This document shows, piece after piece, positions 18,839 to 27,298 of a DNA stretch of 58,167 bases (the first letter of the stretch is position 1; each line of letters starts with the position of its first letter). The notes below the pieces were generated by a model that had not been told where the DNA came from, ran no database searches, and worked only from the letters and a program-made list of their open reading frames with translations. Source of the DNA: Deltaproteobacteria bacterium (GTDB lineage Bacteria; Myxococcota_A; Polyangia; GCA-2747355); NCBI GenBank assembly GCA_020633415.1, contig JACKDQ010000019.1:1-58167 (forward strand). The letters are read 5' to 3'. The position numbers and the translations under genes were made by a program.

Positions 18839-18868
18839 CAGTTGGACGGGGTCAATTCAGTCCAACTG
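18839..18868. terminator. Inverted repeat at the convergent gene ends
   Basis: CAGTTGGAC at 18839-18847 and GTCCAACTG at 18860-18868 form a perfect 9-bp stem with a 12-nt loop. It sits between the end of the CBM9-like gene and the last codons of the minus-strand gene. Only TTT follows on the plus strand, so it is at best a weak terminator. Confidence 0.4.
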
Positions 18869-19694
18869 TTTCTGTGGCGCCCGCGATGGTATCCATCTGG
18901 ATCTGTGAGACCTGCCGGTCAATGCGCTGTAGGCGCTCGAGCGCTCGCTTGGCAACACGCAGCTTGGGCGCGGAGCTTGGATCGTTTTCCGCGGCATCGA
19001 TGGCGGTGTTAGCGGCATCAAGTCGGCGGAACCAGCGGTCGATGCGGCGCAACTCCTTGCCGCGATAGCTGGGCGACAAGGCCAGCGATGCCATCACGCC
19101 CTTGTTGTCCTTGCTTGAGATCACGCCTGCCCCGAGACCGAGACGGATCGCGGCCAGATGGTCAGCAGCCACACCGCGCTTGTCGCGCAGCGTGCCCAGA
19201 CCCTCGAGTATTGCACCGCCACCCAAGAAGGCACCGACACTTTCTTGGTCGACGTAGCCAGCTGTCAGCCGGCGCGCATCGTAGCCGCCGCGATCTTCCC
19301 GCCGAAGGGTCAGCGCCTCAGCGCTGTTGTATCCGACACCGGCGTAGGCCCCGTAGGCGTTGTCGAGCAGATGCGAGCTCAAGACTAAGTGCCACTGGCT
19401 CCGTCCGCGCGCTTTGGTCTGGGTCAGGCCAATACGAAGCTGGCCGCCCAGATAGGCGCCCACTGCCGCGGCGACGTCAACGCCACGTGCCTGAGGAATA
19501 ATGCCGCCACGAACAATGCGGTCGCGCTTGAGTTGTACCGCCTGCCGGGCATCGCCGACCTTCGCAACTTCTGCTCGCAGTTGCTGAGGCGAATAGTTGG
19601 CGTGCTGCTTCTTTGTCAAGAGGCTGTTCTTGGCGGCCGCGCTACCTCCGGTTGCCAACAACAGCACGATGGTTGAGTTGATCAGTCGTCGCAC
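18852..19694 (-). CDS. Secreted protein, paralog A of a flanking pair
   Basis: Exported protein of 280 aa, a paralog of the product at 21752-22549. Shared blocks include SHLLDNAYGAYAGVGYNSAEA (paralog B: TQLLDHSYGAYAGVGYARTEA), a Gly-rich GAFLGGGAILE region and a C-terminal YRGKELRRIDRWFRRLDA. The signal peptide ends near GSAAA. The alternating Gly/hydrophobic middle (VAAAVGAYLGGQLRIGLTQ) suggests beta strands or a small outer-membrane or surface domain, ending in a helical tail. GTG is the start, with AGGAGA about 8 nt upstream. I do not recognise the family. Next upstream is the trypsin-like gene. Confidence 0.75.
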   Translation of the reverse strand: MRRLINSTIVLLLATGGSAAAKNSLLTKKQHANYSPQQLRAEVAKVGDARQAVQLKRDRIVRGGIIPQARGVDVAAAVGAYLGGQLRIGLTQTKARGRSQWHLVLSSHLLDNAYGAYAGVGYNSAEALTLRREDRGGYDARRLTAGYVDQESVGAFLGGGAILEGLGTLRDKRGVAADHLAAIRLGLGAGVISSKDNKGVMASLALSPSYRGKELRRIDRWFRRLDAANTAIDAAENDPSSAPKLRVAKRALERLQRIDRQVSQIQMDTIAGATETVGLN

Positions 19695-19804
19695 GTTCCC
19701 TCTCCTTGATCTAACGGATGCAGCAATCGCCGGTCCAGAGCTGCAGGGATCAGATTCAGATCCGTTGGCTCAGCGATCGACTGGCGCGGGTTGTGGCCAT
19801 TTTT

Positions 19805-21343
19805 CTATGGTCGACTGCGGTGAAGGGTGTTGTAGCGTCGACGCAACGCGACACAGCACAGCAGCAGAAGAAACCACGGTGAGTGACCTCGATCGCCGAC
19901 AACGCATCCCATCGCGCCCGCTTCACGCTCACCGATGGCGGGCTGTTCACCCTTGCCTGGCGTCGGCGACAACGGGGTTACCGCGCGCCAGCTCGTTCCA
20001 TAGCTGCTGACGTTACCTTCAGCATCGACGATAGCTAGGTCGAGAGGTGTAGCCTTGCCGCGCGCCGTGCTCAGTTGTGCAACGGTCTCTTGTTCCAGCG
20101 TGAAGGTGCAAATCTGCGCGAGCTGCGGGTTGATCGCGATCTCACAGCGGTGGCGCGCGGTACTACCGATCGCCAGCAGTAGCGTGGCTGTCTTGTCCTT
20201 TTTGGAGCTAGCAGCTGTGATGTCCCGATCGTCGACCGAGACGGTGATGCGCAGCTGACTTCCGCTGCCTTCGAAGCTGTACTGCCGGCCCGGTCCATTG
20301 GGCTGCTGCTCGATGATCGCTGCGATCGGCGGATTCAACGCCAGCGGTTGCTGACTGAGGCAATCCGGCAGGCCGTCCAATAGCTCGTTGCTGCTGCAAA
20401 AGCCATCGTTGGCGCCAGATGCGCAGCGCGTGCCATCACAGATCGCCCTAAGCGCCTGGGCGTGTTTGGCCAGCGGCTCAATGGTCGTGTAGTTGGTGCG
20501 ACCAGTCACCAAGTCGCGTCGCGCGTCGAGCAATAGCCCGTGCACCGCGTCGTTGCCACCGTTGATCAGCGACACGCGGCCGCCGGCGTCGCCGTCGCCG
20601 ATCAATCCCGGCAGTGGCGTTCGATCAGCGGCGCTGTCCCGACCGAAGACAACGACCTTCTCCGTGCCAACTACCGCGACCGTATTCTCCCCACGGCGCA
20701 GCAGGTTGGGAGCACATCCCAGTCGATCGCGATCGCAGCCGTAGCCAATCATCTCCACGCGATCGCCAAGCGCCAGGGCTTTGCTGCTAGGCTTGAGCAC
20801 GTGTGGGTTTTGCAGCGGTCGGTCCAACGTCAGGATGGCCAGATCGTTGACCGTGTTCTCAACAGTTAGTGCCCCAGCTAGGCCCCAGCTGTCGACGCCT
20901 CGTTGCCGACGGACGAGCGCCTGATAGTTGCTGTTCGCCTGCACTTCCGTGACCCCGAACAACTGCGTTGCTGCACTGGGGTCGCCGCCCTGCTGGACGA
21001 CAAGCCGACCCAGAGCGACAAACGCTAGGTCGGACAGTCCGATCAGCGCCTGATCGTCGTCTCTGGCGACTTGGACTGCCGTCGTCTGACGCAGCTTTAG
21101 AGACGTTAGGCAGCTCGCCGCGGTTAGCACGGCCCGCTTACCGATCACCACGCCACTGCAGCGCCGAATCGGCGTCTCCTGGAGACGATCGAGCACGGTG
21201 ATCGCCACGACAGCCGGGTCGGAAACAGCTGTACCCTCGATCACGGACTGCGCTTTCGCGCCAAGATCGAGTCCAGGATCGCACGCTCCGCTAGTGCAGA
21301 CCACCAGCGCTGCCAGTGCGGAAATTCTTAGATATCGTCTCAT
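19805..21343 (-). CDS. Trypsin-like (S1) pseudoprotease with MYXO-CTERM-like tail
   Basis: Exported S1-fold protein of 512 aa that lacks two of the three catalytic residues. The His motif is VLTAASC (S77 where His is expected). The Asp motif NDLAIL keeps D167. The Ser motif is GDAGGR (A253 where Ser is expected). It is therefore probably a binding or scaffolding protein, not a protease. A Cys-containing linker near 320-360 and a second domain follow. The C-terminus has GC, a hydrophobic run WFLLLLCCVAL and RRRY, resembling MYXO-CTERM surface-sorting tails of myxobacteria. ATG 21343 has GGAG upstream; longer frames are not supported. It lies between the two paralogous secreted genes on the same strand. 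Confidence 0.85.
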   Translation of the reverse strand: MRRYLRISALAALVVCTSGACDPGLDLGAKAQSVIEGTAVSDPAVVAITVLDRLQETPIRRCSGVVIGKRAVLTAASCLTSLKLRQTTAVQVARDDDQALIGLSDLAFVALGRLVVQQGGDPSAATQLFGVTEVQANSNYQALVRRQRGVDSWGLAGALTVENTVNDLAILTLDRPLQNPHVLKPSSKALALGDRVEMIGYGCDRDRLGCAPNLLRRGENTVAVVGTEKVVVFGRDSAADRTPLPGLIGDGDAGGRVSLINGGNDAVHGLLLDARRDLVTGRTNYTTIEPLAKHAQALRAICDGTRCASGANDGFCSSNELLDGLPDCLSQQPLALNPPIAAIIEQQPNGPGRQYSFEGSGSQLRITVSVDDRDITAASSKKDKTATLLLAIGSTARHRCEIAINPQLAQICTFTLEQETVAQLSTARGKATPLDLAIVDAEGNVSSYGTSWRAVTPLSPTPGKGEQPAIGEREAGAMGCVVGDRGHSPWFLLLLCCVALRRRYNTLHRSRP

Positions 21344-21751
21344 GCATTTCGCTCCGTGAGGCGGCTGGACCGCGACACGCTGTCTATGCATGGTCTGTGC
21401 CCGCCGGCAGCGATCACCGCGCGTTGCCGTTAAGCGCGGATTTACCTGCGACCTTCGGCCCTGCGTCATGCCCTCGGCGCGAGCTGCAGCGCGGCTTCTC
21501 GTCGAAATACGCCTGGCCTGACAACTCCATATCGAGCATTGCGGAATTCGGCTGATCTGATTCAAAGATGTCCGCTTCCGCCGACCATCAGGTCGTGGAT
21601 TTTCAGCCAAGAACGCACGAGCGCTGTCGCGAGCTGGTATCGCGGGACTGTCTGAACTTGCTGGATGTTTTCTTCTGTGCCGATGCGTGCGGGCCGTGCG
21701 TGGGCCGTGGCCGCCGGCGTGCCGCGCGTGGCGCAGCAGGTGGGTGGTCGG
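21344..21751. other. Intergenic region, 408 bp
   Basis: Between the trypsin-like gene and paralog B, both on the minus strand. Open frames here are antisense-type shadows with no RBS. I see no repeat or RNA. It should hold the promoter of the trypsin-like gene. Confidence 0.4.
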
Positions 21752-22549
21752 CTAATAGTCGAGTCGAGATTCGATATCGCTCAGCTTGGCCTCGGCACGC
21801 TCCAGTCGCTGCAAGGCGCGTTCGGCGGCTTTCACCTTGGACGGCGTTCCGGGGCTGCCCTCCATGTCGACGATTCGCGCTTCAAAGGCGTCGAAGCGCG
21901 CGAGCCAGCGATCGATCCGGCGTAGCTCTTTGCTGCGGTAGTTTGGTGTCAGCTGCAGCGAACCGAAGATCCCCAGCGCCGAGTTGCTGCCGAAGTAGCC
22001 CAGGCCAGCACCAGAACGCAGCACGACGCGACTGTCAGCGGCGATGTCGACTTCCCTGCTCAGCTCTTCGACCGCGAGACCGAAACCGACAAACGCACCG
22101 TGCTGCTCTTGGATCGCTGTTCCCTCGAGCAGACGGCGCGGTACAAATGCGGCGCGCTCGGACTTGCTCGGTAGATTTTCAACTGCCTCCGTGCGGGCAT
22201 AGCCGACGCCGGCGTAGGCGCCGTAGCTGTGATCGAGTAGCTGAGTACCCCAGGCCAAGCGCCAGTGCGCTTTGCCCTTGGCCTTAACTTGGGTCAGTCC
22301 GAGATTGAGTTGCAGGCCGGCCCCGGCACCGACGGCCACAGCGATATCGCCACCGTTGGCTTCGGGAATGATCGCGCCGTCGACAATGCGCTGGCGAATC
22401 TCTTTGTAGCGTGAGAGCTGCTGCTGGCGCTTTTCGAGTTGGCCGAATAGCTCGGGAGCCGAACGAGCCTTGCTCAGTCGCTTCGCGTAGCTCGGCCCGG
22501 CGGTTGTGACGCACAGCGTGCAGGCGATCAGGATCGATAGGCGCTTCAT
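21752..22549 (-). CDS. Secreted protein, paralog B of a flanking pair
   Basis: Exported protein of 265 aa, homologous along its length to the product at 18852-19694. Both share an RIVDGAIIPEA-type block, a TQLLDHSYGAYAGVGYARTE block and a C-terminal YRSKELRRIDRWLARFDA block. The signal peptide ends near PSYA. ATG 22549 has GGAGG 8 nt upstream, so the longer 389-aa frame is rejected. The family is unknown to me. Conservation is highest at the Gly-rich middle and the basic RRIDRW helix, which are likely the functional parts. The pair flanks the pseudoprotease, so the three may act together at the cell surface. Confidence 0.75.
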   Translation of the reverse strand: MKRLSILIACTLCVTTAGPSYAKRLSKARSAPELFGQLEKRQQQLSRYKEIRQRIVDGAIIPEANGGDIAVAVGAGAGLQLNLGLTQVKAKGKAHWRLAWGTQLLDHSYGAYAGVGYARTEAVENLPSKSERAAFVPRRLLEGTAIQEQHGAFVGFGLAVEELSREVDIAADSRVVLRSGAGLGYFGSNSALGIFGSLQLTPNYRSKELRRIDRWLARFDAFEARIVDMEGSPGTPSKVKAAERALQRLERAEAKLSDIESRLDY

Positions 22550-22871
22550 CGTCGTTTCCTCCGCTGGCTTTCCTTCGCAAGCTGCGCGCCAAGACAGAAG
22601 GACATGATTCCGCGCAAGTTGCGCTGTCGCGCGCCGTCGAGACGACCGCTTTTGAGAGACGACAGAATCGGACACCAGCGCGATAGCTGCGCGTGTCGAA
22701 ACGCGCGGCGATTTCACGCTCATGCTTACGAGATCAAAACAGGTCGTCACCGCGCTGCCGACCCTGGCGCAAATGTTACGCTGGCGCCATGCACGACCCC
22801 GCGATACCTGGCAGGAGGATTTCGGCGATCTGGCGTCTTGGGCTCCCAGGTCGGCCAGCGTTGGCGCCGGT

Positions 22872-23128
22872 TGGCCGCTGGCGGCGCGCGGCGGTAGCGA
22901 CCGCGAAGACTGGGTGCCCAATGATGTCGCGCAATCGTTGGAGGAAACCGCGGCGTGCTTGCCGACTTCATGGCGATCACTGTCGCCGCTCCGAGCTACC
23001 TGGGGCGTTTGATCGCGCCGGTAATGCTCAGCGATAGCGAGCTCGACGAGCTTGCCGACTTGATGCCCAATCCGCGAGAAGACCGCGAAGCGAGCCTATC
23101 CGATGGTCGTCGATACGGCGCCCGGTGA
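22872..23128 (+). pseudogene. Broken copy of the calpain-like lipoprotein gene
   Basis: A decayed, truncated relative of the gene at 35837-36970. One frame reads WPLAARGGSDREDWVPNDVA and matches WPLFAKGAQDSSDWVPNDVM of the intact protein. The frame then shifts by one base near 22945, where the match suggests a lost G in GAGGAAAC. It continues GNRGVLADFMAITVAAPSYL against GNCRALAELMGITAAEPNYL, then SDSELDELADLMPNPRE against NDTELDELAALMPYANK, and stops at 23128. The proposed catalytic Cys is Arg here. The signal peptide and the C-terminal half with the His region are absent. Weak similarity may extend a little further upstream in another frame. Confidence 0.7.
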
Positions 23129-23205
23129 TCCGGTGGTGCTGGCCCCGCGTTTTACGGGACTAGCGGCAGACGCGAAGCGGTCTGTGATTAGTCGACGGCG
23201 ATCGG

Positions 23206-24450
23206 CTACGCGTCTTCGGCCGACTTGCTCTTCTTCTGCCAGGGGAAGGGCAGGTCCTCGGTGATCCTGACGCGCAGCTTGTAGTAGGCGCGCTTGTCTT
23301 GGCTGTGCATGATCAGATCAAAGCTGTCGCCGGCGCGCTTGCTTCGCGGCCTGATGCCGAGTGGCGTACGAATGACGTTCTTGTAGTAGTCGTAGTAGCT
23401 GACGCTCAGGCTCGGGCGGTCCTCCTTTTCGGCCACACTCAGATCGACCGCGATAAAGTCCGACGCGCCCAGCGAGATCTCCGCGGAAACCTCGCCGGCC
23501 CGTGCGGTTGTCTTGTTGCGATAGGGTGTTGCCGTCTGCAGATCGACCTTCTGCAGAAACCCCGCGCTGCCGTGGCTTTGGGGCACAGCGATCTCGTAGA
23601 CCTTGCCTTTGTAACGCATCCGTCGCAGGTAGCCGGCTACCGTCCCGACGCTGGTCTCAAAGCCATAGTCGAAGTTGAAGTAGCTATAGCGCGTGTTGAC
23701 GGCTTTTTCGGCGAGCAACAGCGGTCGGCCGGGCAGTTCAAAGGTTGAGCGAGCAAGCGGTTGCTGCGCGTTGGTTTCGAGGAAATCGCGCACCAATTGG
23801 GTCACCGGAAGATCGTGGGTCCAGTGCGAGGTGTAGCGGTTCATGTCCCGCTCCATGGCGATCTTGTTGGTCCAAAACACGTCGCCGTGGTCGGTTGCCA
23901 GCCGGTATTTTGCCGGATCGTTGCCTTTGGCTTTTTCGATGCTGACGACCTTACGGTTACCGACGAGCAGCGCACCCCAATATAGAGGTGCGGTGGAATT
24001 GCCAAGGTCCCAGCCGAAAAAGCGCGCGTCTCTGTAGCCACCTTCGCCGTTGATCGTGCGTTCGATGTTCTGCTCGAAGATCATCACGTGTGGGACGCGT
24101 CCCAACTCCGCTTTGGCCGCCAGGTATTGGGCGCGCGAGTCGGTGCCCATGCCGAAGACGACCACGTCGAAGACCGCCTTGTTGGGGTTGCGCTTCATCG
24201 CGGCCCAACGCGCATCGTTTCGGCGACCCTCTTTATGCATCACATCGAAGTGGGTTCTGATCCACCGGGCGCTGCGAAATTGATGCGGTGCGCGCTGCAG
24301 CGGCTGCCGCTTGAGCGGTCGTACCGCTTGTTGGGCGCCCTTGCCGGCCGCTGACGCCGAGCTGGCGATCAGCAGTGTTAGACAGCCAAAGGCCAGACAG
24401 CCAACTCGGGTCGCTAGGCGTTGAGCGCGTGGTTTCATATACGCACTCAT
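23206..24450 (-). CDS. Secreted protein of unknown function
   Basis: Exported protein of 414 aa with a signal peptide ending near SSASA (cut at about residue 34). The mature part starts basic and Gln/Arg-rich and continues with a domain containing VFDVVVFGMGTDSRAQYLAA, which resembles the start of a Rossmann-like fold but lacks the full dinucleotide motif. The second half has beta-type stretches and several YY/FDF motifs (RYSYFNFDYGFET). I do not recognise the family. The start may be the ATG at 24450 or the second Met at 24438. It is divergent from the small lipoprotein gene at 24648. Confidence 0.7.
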   Translation of the reverse strand: MSAYMKPRAQRLATRVGCLAFGCLTLLIASSASAAGKGAQQAVRPLKRQPLQRAPHQFRSARWIRTHFDVMHKEGRRNDARWAAMKRNPNKAVFDVVVFGMGTDSRAQYLAAKAELGRVPHVMIFEQNIERTINGEGGYRDARFFGWDLGNSTAPLYWGALLVGNRKVVSIEKAKGNDPAKYRLATDHGDVFWTNKIAMERDMNRYTSHWTHDLPVTQLVRDFLETNAQQPLARSTFELPGRPLLLAEKAVNTRYSYFNFDYGFETSVGTVAGYLRRMRYKGKVYEIAVPQSHGSAGFLQKVDLQTATPYRNKTTARAGEVSAEISLGASDFIAVDLSVAEKEDRPSLSVSYYDYYKNVIRTPLGIRPRSKRAGDSFDLIMHSQDKRAYYKLRVRITEDLPFPWQKKSKSAEDA

Positions 24451-24647
24451 GGCAAGTCGCGTGCCGCCATCGCGCTTCGCGGGCCAGAAGAAATTATCAC
24501 TGTGATGCCAGCGGCTTAACGCGACGCTCCGTGTGTTAATCGCTCAGTCGGTACTGGTTCATATTCAAAAACACGGCTGCTTCCCCACTGGCCAGCAACC
24601 GTCCGGGACATTGGACGATAAGCGCGCCAACGCAAATGGAGGCCCCG

Positions 24648-25046
24648 ATGAAAACGTATTCTTCTCGTGCGATTCGACTGTCTGTTCTCATTTCACTTTG
24701 CACGCTCAGTGCCGCCTGCGGTGGCGCCGATACCGATGCGACGGCCGGTGCTTTCACCTCCGGTGCTCCAACGAACACCGATTCCGTCGGAGGAATGACC
24801 GGGGTTGTCGATGATGTTCCCAACTGCATCGGCAAGTATCGCTGCTCGGGTACGGCGTTTACCGCTCGCATTGAGGCGGGGCGCTGCATGTTCGGTCAGC
24901 TCTGGCTACAAGCCGATGGCACTGTGGCTGACGCTGACGGCAACCCCCAATCGATCGACGGCTCGAAGGTGACGTGGGCCAACAGCGGCGAGACGTTCGC
25001 GCTCTGTGTGCGCGGCCGCTGCTTCGGCTGCCAGCGCGTGCAGTAA
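24648..25046 (+). CDS. Small lipoprotein with Cys-rich C-terminus
   Basis: Lipoprotein of 132 aa; the signal ends LSAAC near residue 24, followed by a short Asp/Thr/Ala/Gly linker. The rest holds paired cysteines (CIGKYRCSG, then CVRGRCFGCQ), probably disulfides in the envelope. GGAGG lies 5 nt before ATG 24648, so the longer frame starting at 24636 is not used. Function unknown. A strong hairpin follows the stop. Confidence 0.7.
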   Translation: MKTYSSRAIRLSVLISLCTLSAACGGADTDATAGAFTSGAPTNTDSVGGMTGVVDDVPNCIGKYRCSGTAFTARIEAGRCMFGQLWLQADGTVADADGNPQSIDGSKVTWANSGETFALCVRGRCFGCQRVQ

Positions 25047-25098
25047 GCTGGCCCGGATACGTCAACAGAACTGAGCTGACTCAGTCAGCCAGCGTGCT

Positions 25099-25132
25099 TC
25101 GCGGGACATTGACTGCCGTCAATGTCCCGCGA
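25099..25132 (+). terminator. Strong hairpin, probable rho-independent terminator
   Basis: TCGCGGGACATTGAC at 25099-25113 pairs perfectly with 25118-25132 across a 4-nt loop (TGCC), giving a 15-bp stem. It is followed by TCGTTGTTGT, moderately T-rich, and lies 50 bp after the stop of the small lipoprotein gene. This is the clearest terminator in the window. Confidence 0.75.
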
Positions 25133-25285
25133 TCGTTGTTGTAACGAGGCTGCCCGAGGGACGGCTCGATTTTTTTCTCGGCCTGCACTAAGACTCGCCT
25201 GCGCTGGCCTGGATGCTCGCTGAGGTCGCGATTCGGCGGCGGTCTGATCGGTCAGTAAAGCGCGATCAGCGTGGAGGGAGCAAGG

Positions 25286-25783
25286 ATGCGATTCAGTCTG
25301 TTGGCCTTGGTGCTGGCGCTCGCTGGCTGCAACAGCTCGAGCCCGGCGGGCTTGCCTGATGCCCAGGCGACCGACGGCAGCCTCCGTGATAGCGCGGTCG
25401 TCGGCGATGCGGCGATGACCGATGCGGTGGTCAGCGATGGTGCCGTATCGGCTGACGCTGCGGCGCAGGATGCTGCCAACGATGCGCCGAGCAGTGACAG
25501 CGTGCCGGCCGATGCCCTGCGGATCGACAGTCAGCTGCCCTACGACGGCTTCACCGGTGGTTTCGCCTGCGGACAAAGCGGATTGCGCTGCCGTGACGGT
25601 GAAGTTTGCGTGGCCAACCAAGGGCTGACCACCAGCTACCGCTGCGCGTCGATTCCGTCGCAGTGTACCAACAAGGGCAACTGCGCTTGCCTGGGCAGCA
25701 TTTACTGCACCGGTTCGTTCAATGTTTGCAGCGATGCGCTTTCGGCGCAGTTCGCCATCGTCTGTGGTTGTCCGACCTGCTAA
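25286..25783 (+). CDS. Lipoprotein with Asp/Ala-rich linker and Cys-rich domain
   Basis: Lipoprotein of 165 aa; the lipobox LAGC is near residue 15. Residues about 20-85 are an Asp/Ala/Ser/Val-rich linker, as in many surface lipoproteins of Myxococcota. The C-terminal 75 residues contain about ten cysteines (CGQSGLRCRDGEVC, CTNKGNCACLG, CGCPTC), probably a small disulfide-held module. GGAGGG lies 8-10 nt before ATG 25286. A longer minus-strand frame covers the same DNA but lacks a signal or motifs. Function unknown. Confidence 0.75.
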   Translation: MRFSLLALVLALAGCNSSSPAGLPDAQATDGSLRDSAVVGDAAMTDAVVSDGAVSADAAAQDAANDAPSSDSVPADALRIDSQLPYDGFTGGFACGQSGLRCRDGEVCVANQGLTTSYRCASIPSQCTNKGNCACLGSIYCTGSFNVCSDALSAQFAIVCGCPTC

Positions 25784-25848
25784 AGCGCTTGTCAGCAACC
25801 TTGGGTTGCACGGACCGATAACGGCCGTGAAACAGCCAAGGAGCTCCC

Positions 25849-27213
25849 ATGTCCCGCACTCAGGTAGCGACCGGCGTTAGTGCGCCGCAAGTCTTTCCCA
25901 CCACCGACCAAGACGTTTGCAGCGAACATTCAACGGCGTCGTCGGCCAGCCAAGCGGCTTCCTCTGATAACGCGAACCCGCGCGGCGGGCCCCAGGCTAC
26001 GACACCACAGGCTACGACAGCGCAGCGCAAGGCGGATAGCTTGGCGCCGTCGAGCAAGCACCAACAGGTCGGTACGCAGCTCAACCAGCTGGCGCAGGGC
26101 GACACCACACCGTGGGATGCCAGCAAATCGAGCAGCACCAGCAAGTACCCTGGTGGGGACCATTCGCCGAGCCCCGAGCTGGAAGCTGATCCGCGCGTTC
26201 AGCGCTACAACTATCGTCCGCAGCTCGGCTATCAAGTCACCAAGTACGACGTGGGTAAGACGCGCTTCGACCGCGACGGCGCTGCGCTTGTTGGTCCGAC
26301 GGCTCACTTGAATGGTCGCGAGCTGCCGCTCGGTCGGGCGATCGAGCTACTTCGCGCGTACGCCCAGGCGCGTCATGCATCGGTCGATCAACTGCTCAAA
26401 GTGCCCCACGGCGTCGGCCAGGCTGCGGCGTTTAAGGAGTTTGCGCCGGTGCAAGGAAGACTGATCGAGACCGAGTTGCTCTGTAACCACGCTGACGCGC
26501 TGCTGAACAGCGGTCAACCCCAGGCCGCGGGCCGCGCGGTACTCCAGGCCGCTAGCGCCTACAATCGATCGGGCATCGCCTTCAAGGCGGCACAGCGCCA
26601 AGTCGCCAAGAACACCGAGCTGGGGCTGCGCGTCGCGCAGACCTTGAAGACCGCCGGAGAGATCGCCGAAGTGACCTTGCAGGTTGCGGGGGTCGGCGCA
26701 CTGACCAGCGGTGTTGGCCTGCTGCTCAAAGGGCGCGGCGTTGGAACGTTGGGCATCCGCTTGGCCCAGGCTGGGGTGAGTGCGGCGGTCGGCACGGCGC
26801 ACAAAACGTTCAACGATGTGCGCGACCAGCTGGTCTACAATCCCGACCAGCCGCTCGATTTTGACAAGATCGGCAAGGATGCGGCGACGTCTTTCGTTCA
26901 AGGCCTTCTCGGTGGTCTGGTGGGATCGCTGACGTCGCGGGTGGGGCAGGATGCATCGTTTGGCGAAAAGGCCGGCAAGTTGGTCCATGAGTTTGCCAAC
27001 GACTACCTTACCGACCTCGGTTCAACCGCGCTGGAGATCGCCGAAAACGCCGCAAAGGCTGGACGGCCGATTACCGCGATGGAGGCGGTTCGCCAAGCGG
27101 CGGCCGGCAAGCTCAAGACCCTCGACGAGCAGCACGGTGAGCGCAACACCCTGGACAGCAAGGTTGGCGTTCTCAGATCGCTACTTAAGGCGCTGGTCAG
27201 CGCAGCACGCTAG
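25849..27213 (+). CDS. Unrecognised protein with disordered N-terminus, effector-like layout
   Basis: Protein of 454 aa with no signal peptide. Residues 1-110 are rich in Ser, Thr, Gln, Pro and Ala and likely disordered. Residues 115-170 form a small domain (YNYRPQLGYQVTKYD). From about 190 on it is helical, with a Gly/Ala-rich hydrophobic part near 270-310 (VAGVGALTSGVGLLLKGRG) and then VQGLLGGLVGSLTSRV. Such a mix of unstructured start and Gly-rich amphipathic core is seen in secreted effectors and some toxins, but no catalytic motif is visible and no secretion genes are near. AAGGAG before the ATG supports the start. Confidence 0.65.
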   Translation: MSRTQVATGVSAPQVFPTTDQDVCSEHSTASSASQAASSDNANPRGGPQATTPQATTAQRKADSLAPSSKHQQVGTQLNQLAQGDTTPWDASKSSSTSKYPGGDHSPSPELEADPRVQRYNYRPQLGYQVTKYDVGKTRFDRDGAALVGPTAHLNGRELPLGRAIELLRAYAQARHASVDQLLKVPHGVGQAAAFKEFAPVQGRLIETELLCNHADALLNSGQPQAAGRAVLQAASAYNRSGIAFKAAQRQVAKNTELGLRVAQTLKTAGEIAEVTLQVAGVGALTSGVGLLLKGRGVGTLGIRLAQAGVSAAVGTAHKTFNDVRDQLVYNPDQPLDFDKIGKDAATSFVQGLLGGLVGSLTSRVGQDASFGEKAGKLVHEFANDYLTDLGSTALEIAENAAKAGRPITAMEAVRQAAAGKLKTLDEQHGERNTLDSKVGVLRSLLKALVSAAR

Positions 27214-27298
27214 ATCGAGGACACCCCCCAAAGGCCGGTGTCGAGCGTGTGCATAGGGGCGCGGACTCGTCGCTGGCTCTGGGCGCGGCTAAGACCCG

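Noticed and set aside
19805..21343. An active trypsin-like protease
   Set aside because: The His and Ser positions of the triad are Ser and Ala.
21568..22287. Plus-strand frame of 239 codons over paralog B
   Set aside because: It is Arg/Cys-rich shadow translation; the minus-strand gene has a signal peptide, an RBS and a paralog.
25085..25798. Minus-strand frame of 237 codons over the small lipoprotein gene at 25286
   Set aside because: It has no signal or motif and crosses the strong hairpin at 25099-25132; the plus-strand gene has an RBS and a lipobox.
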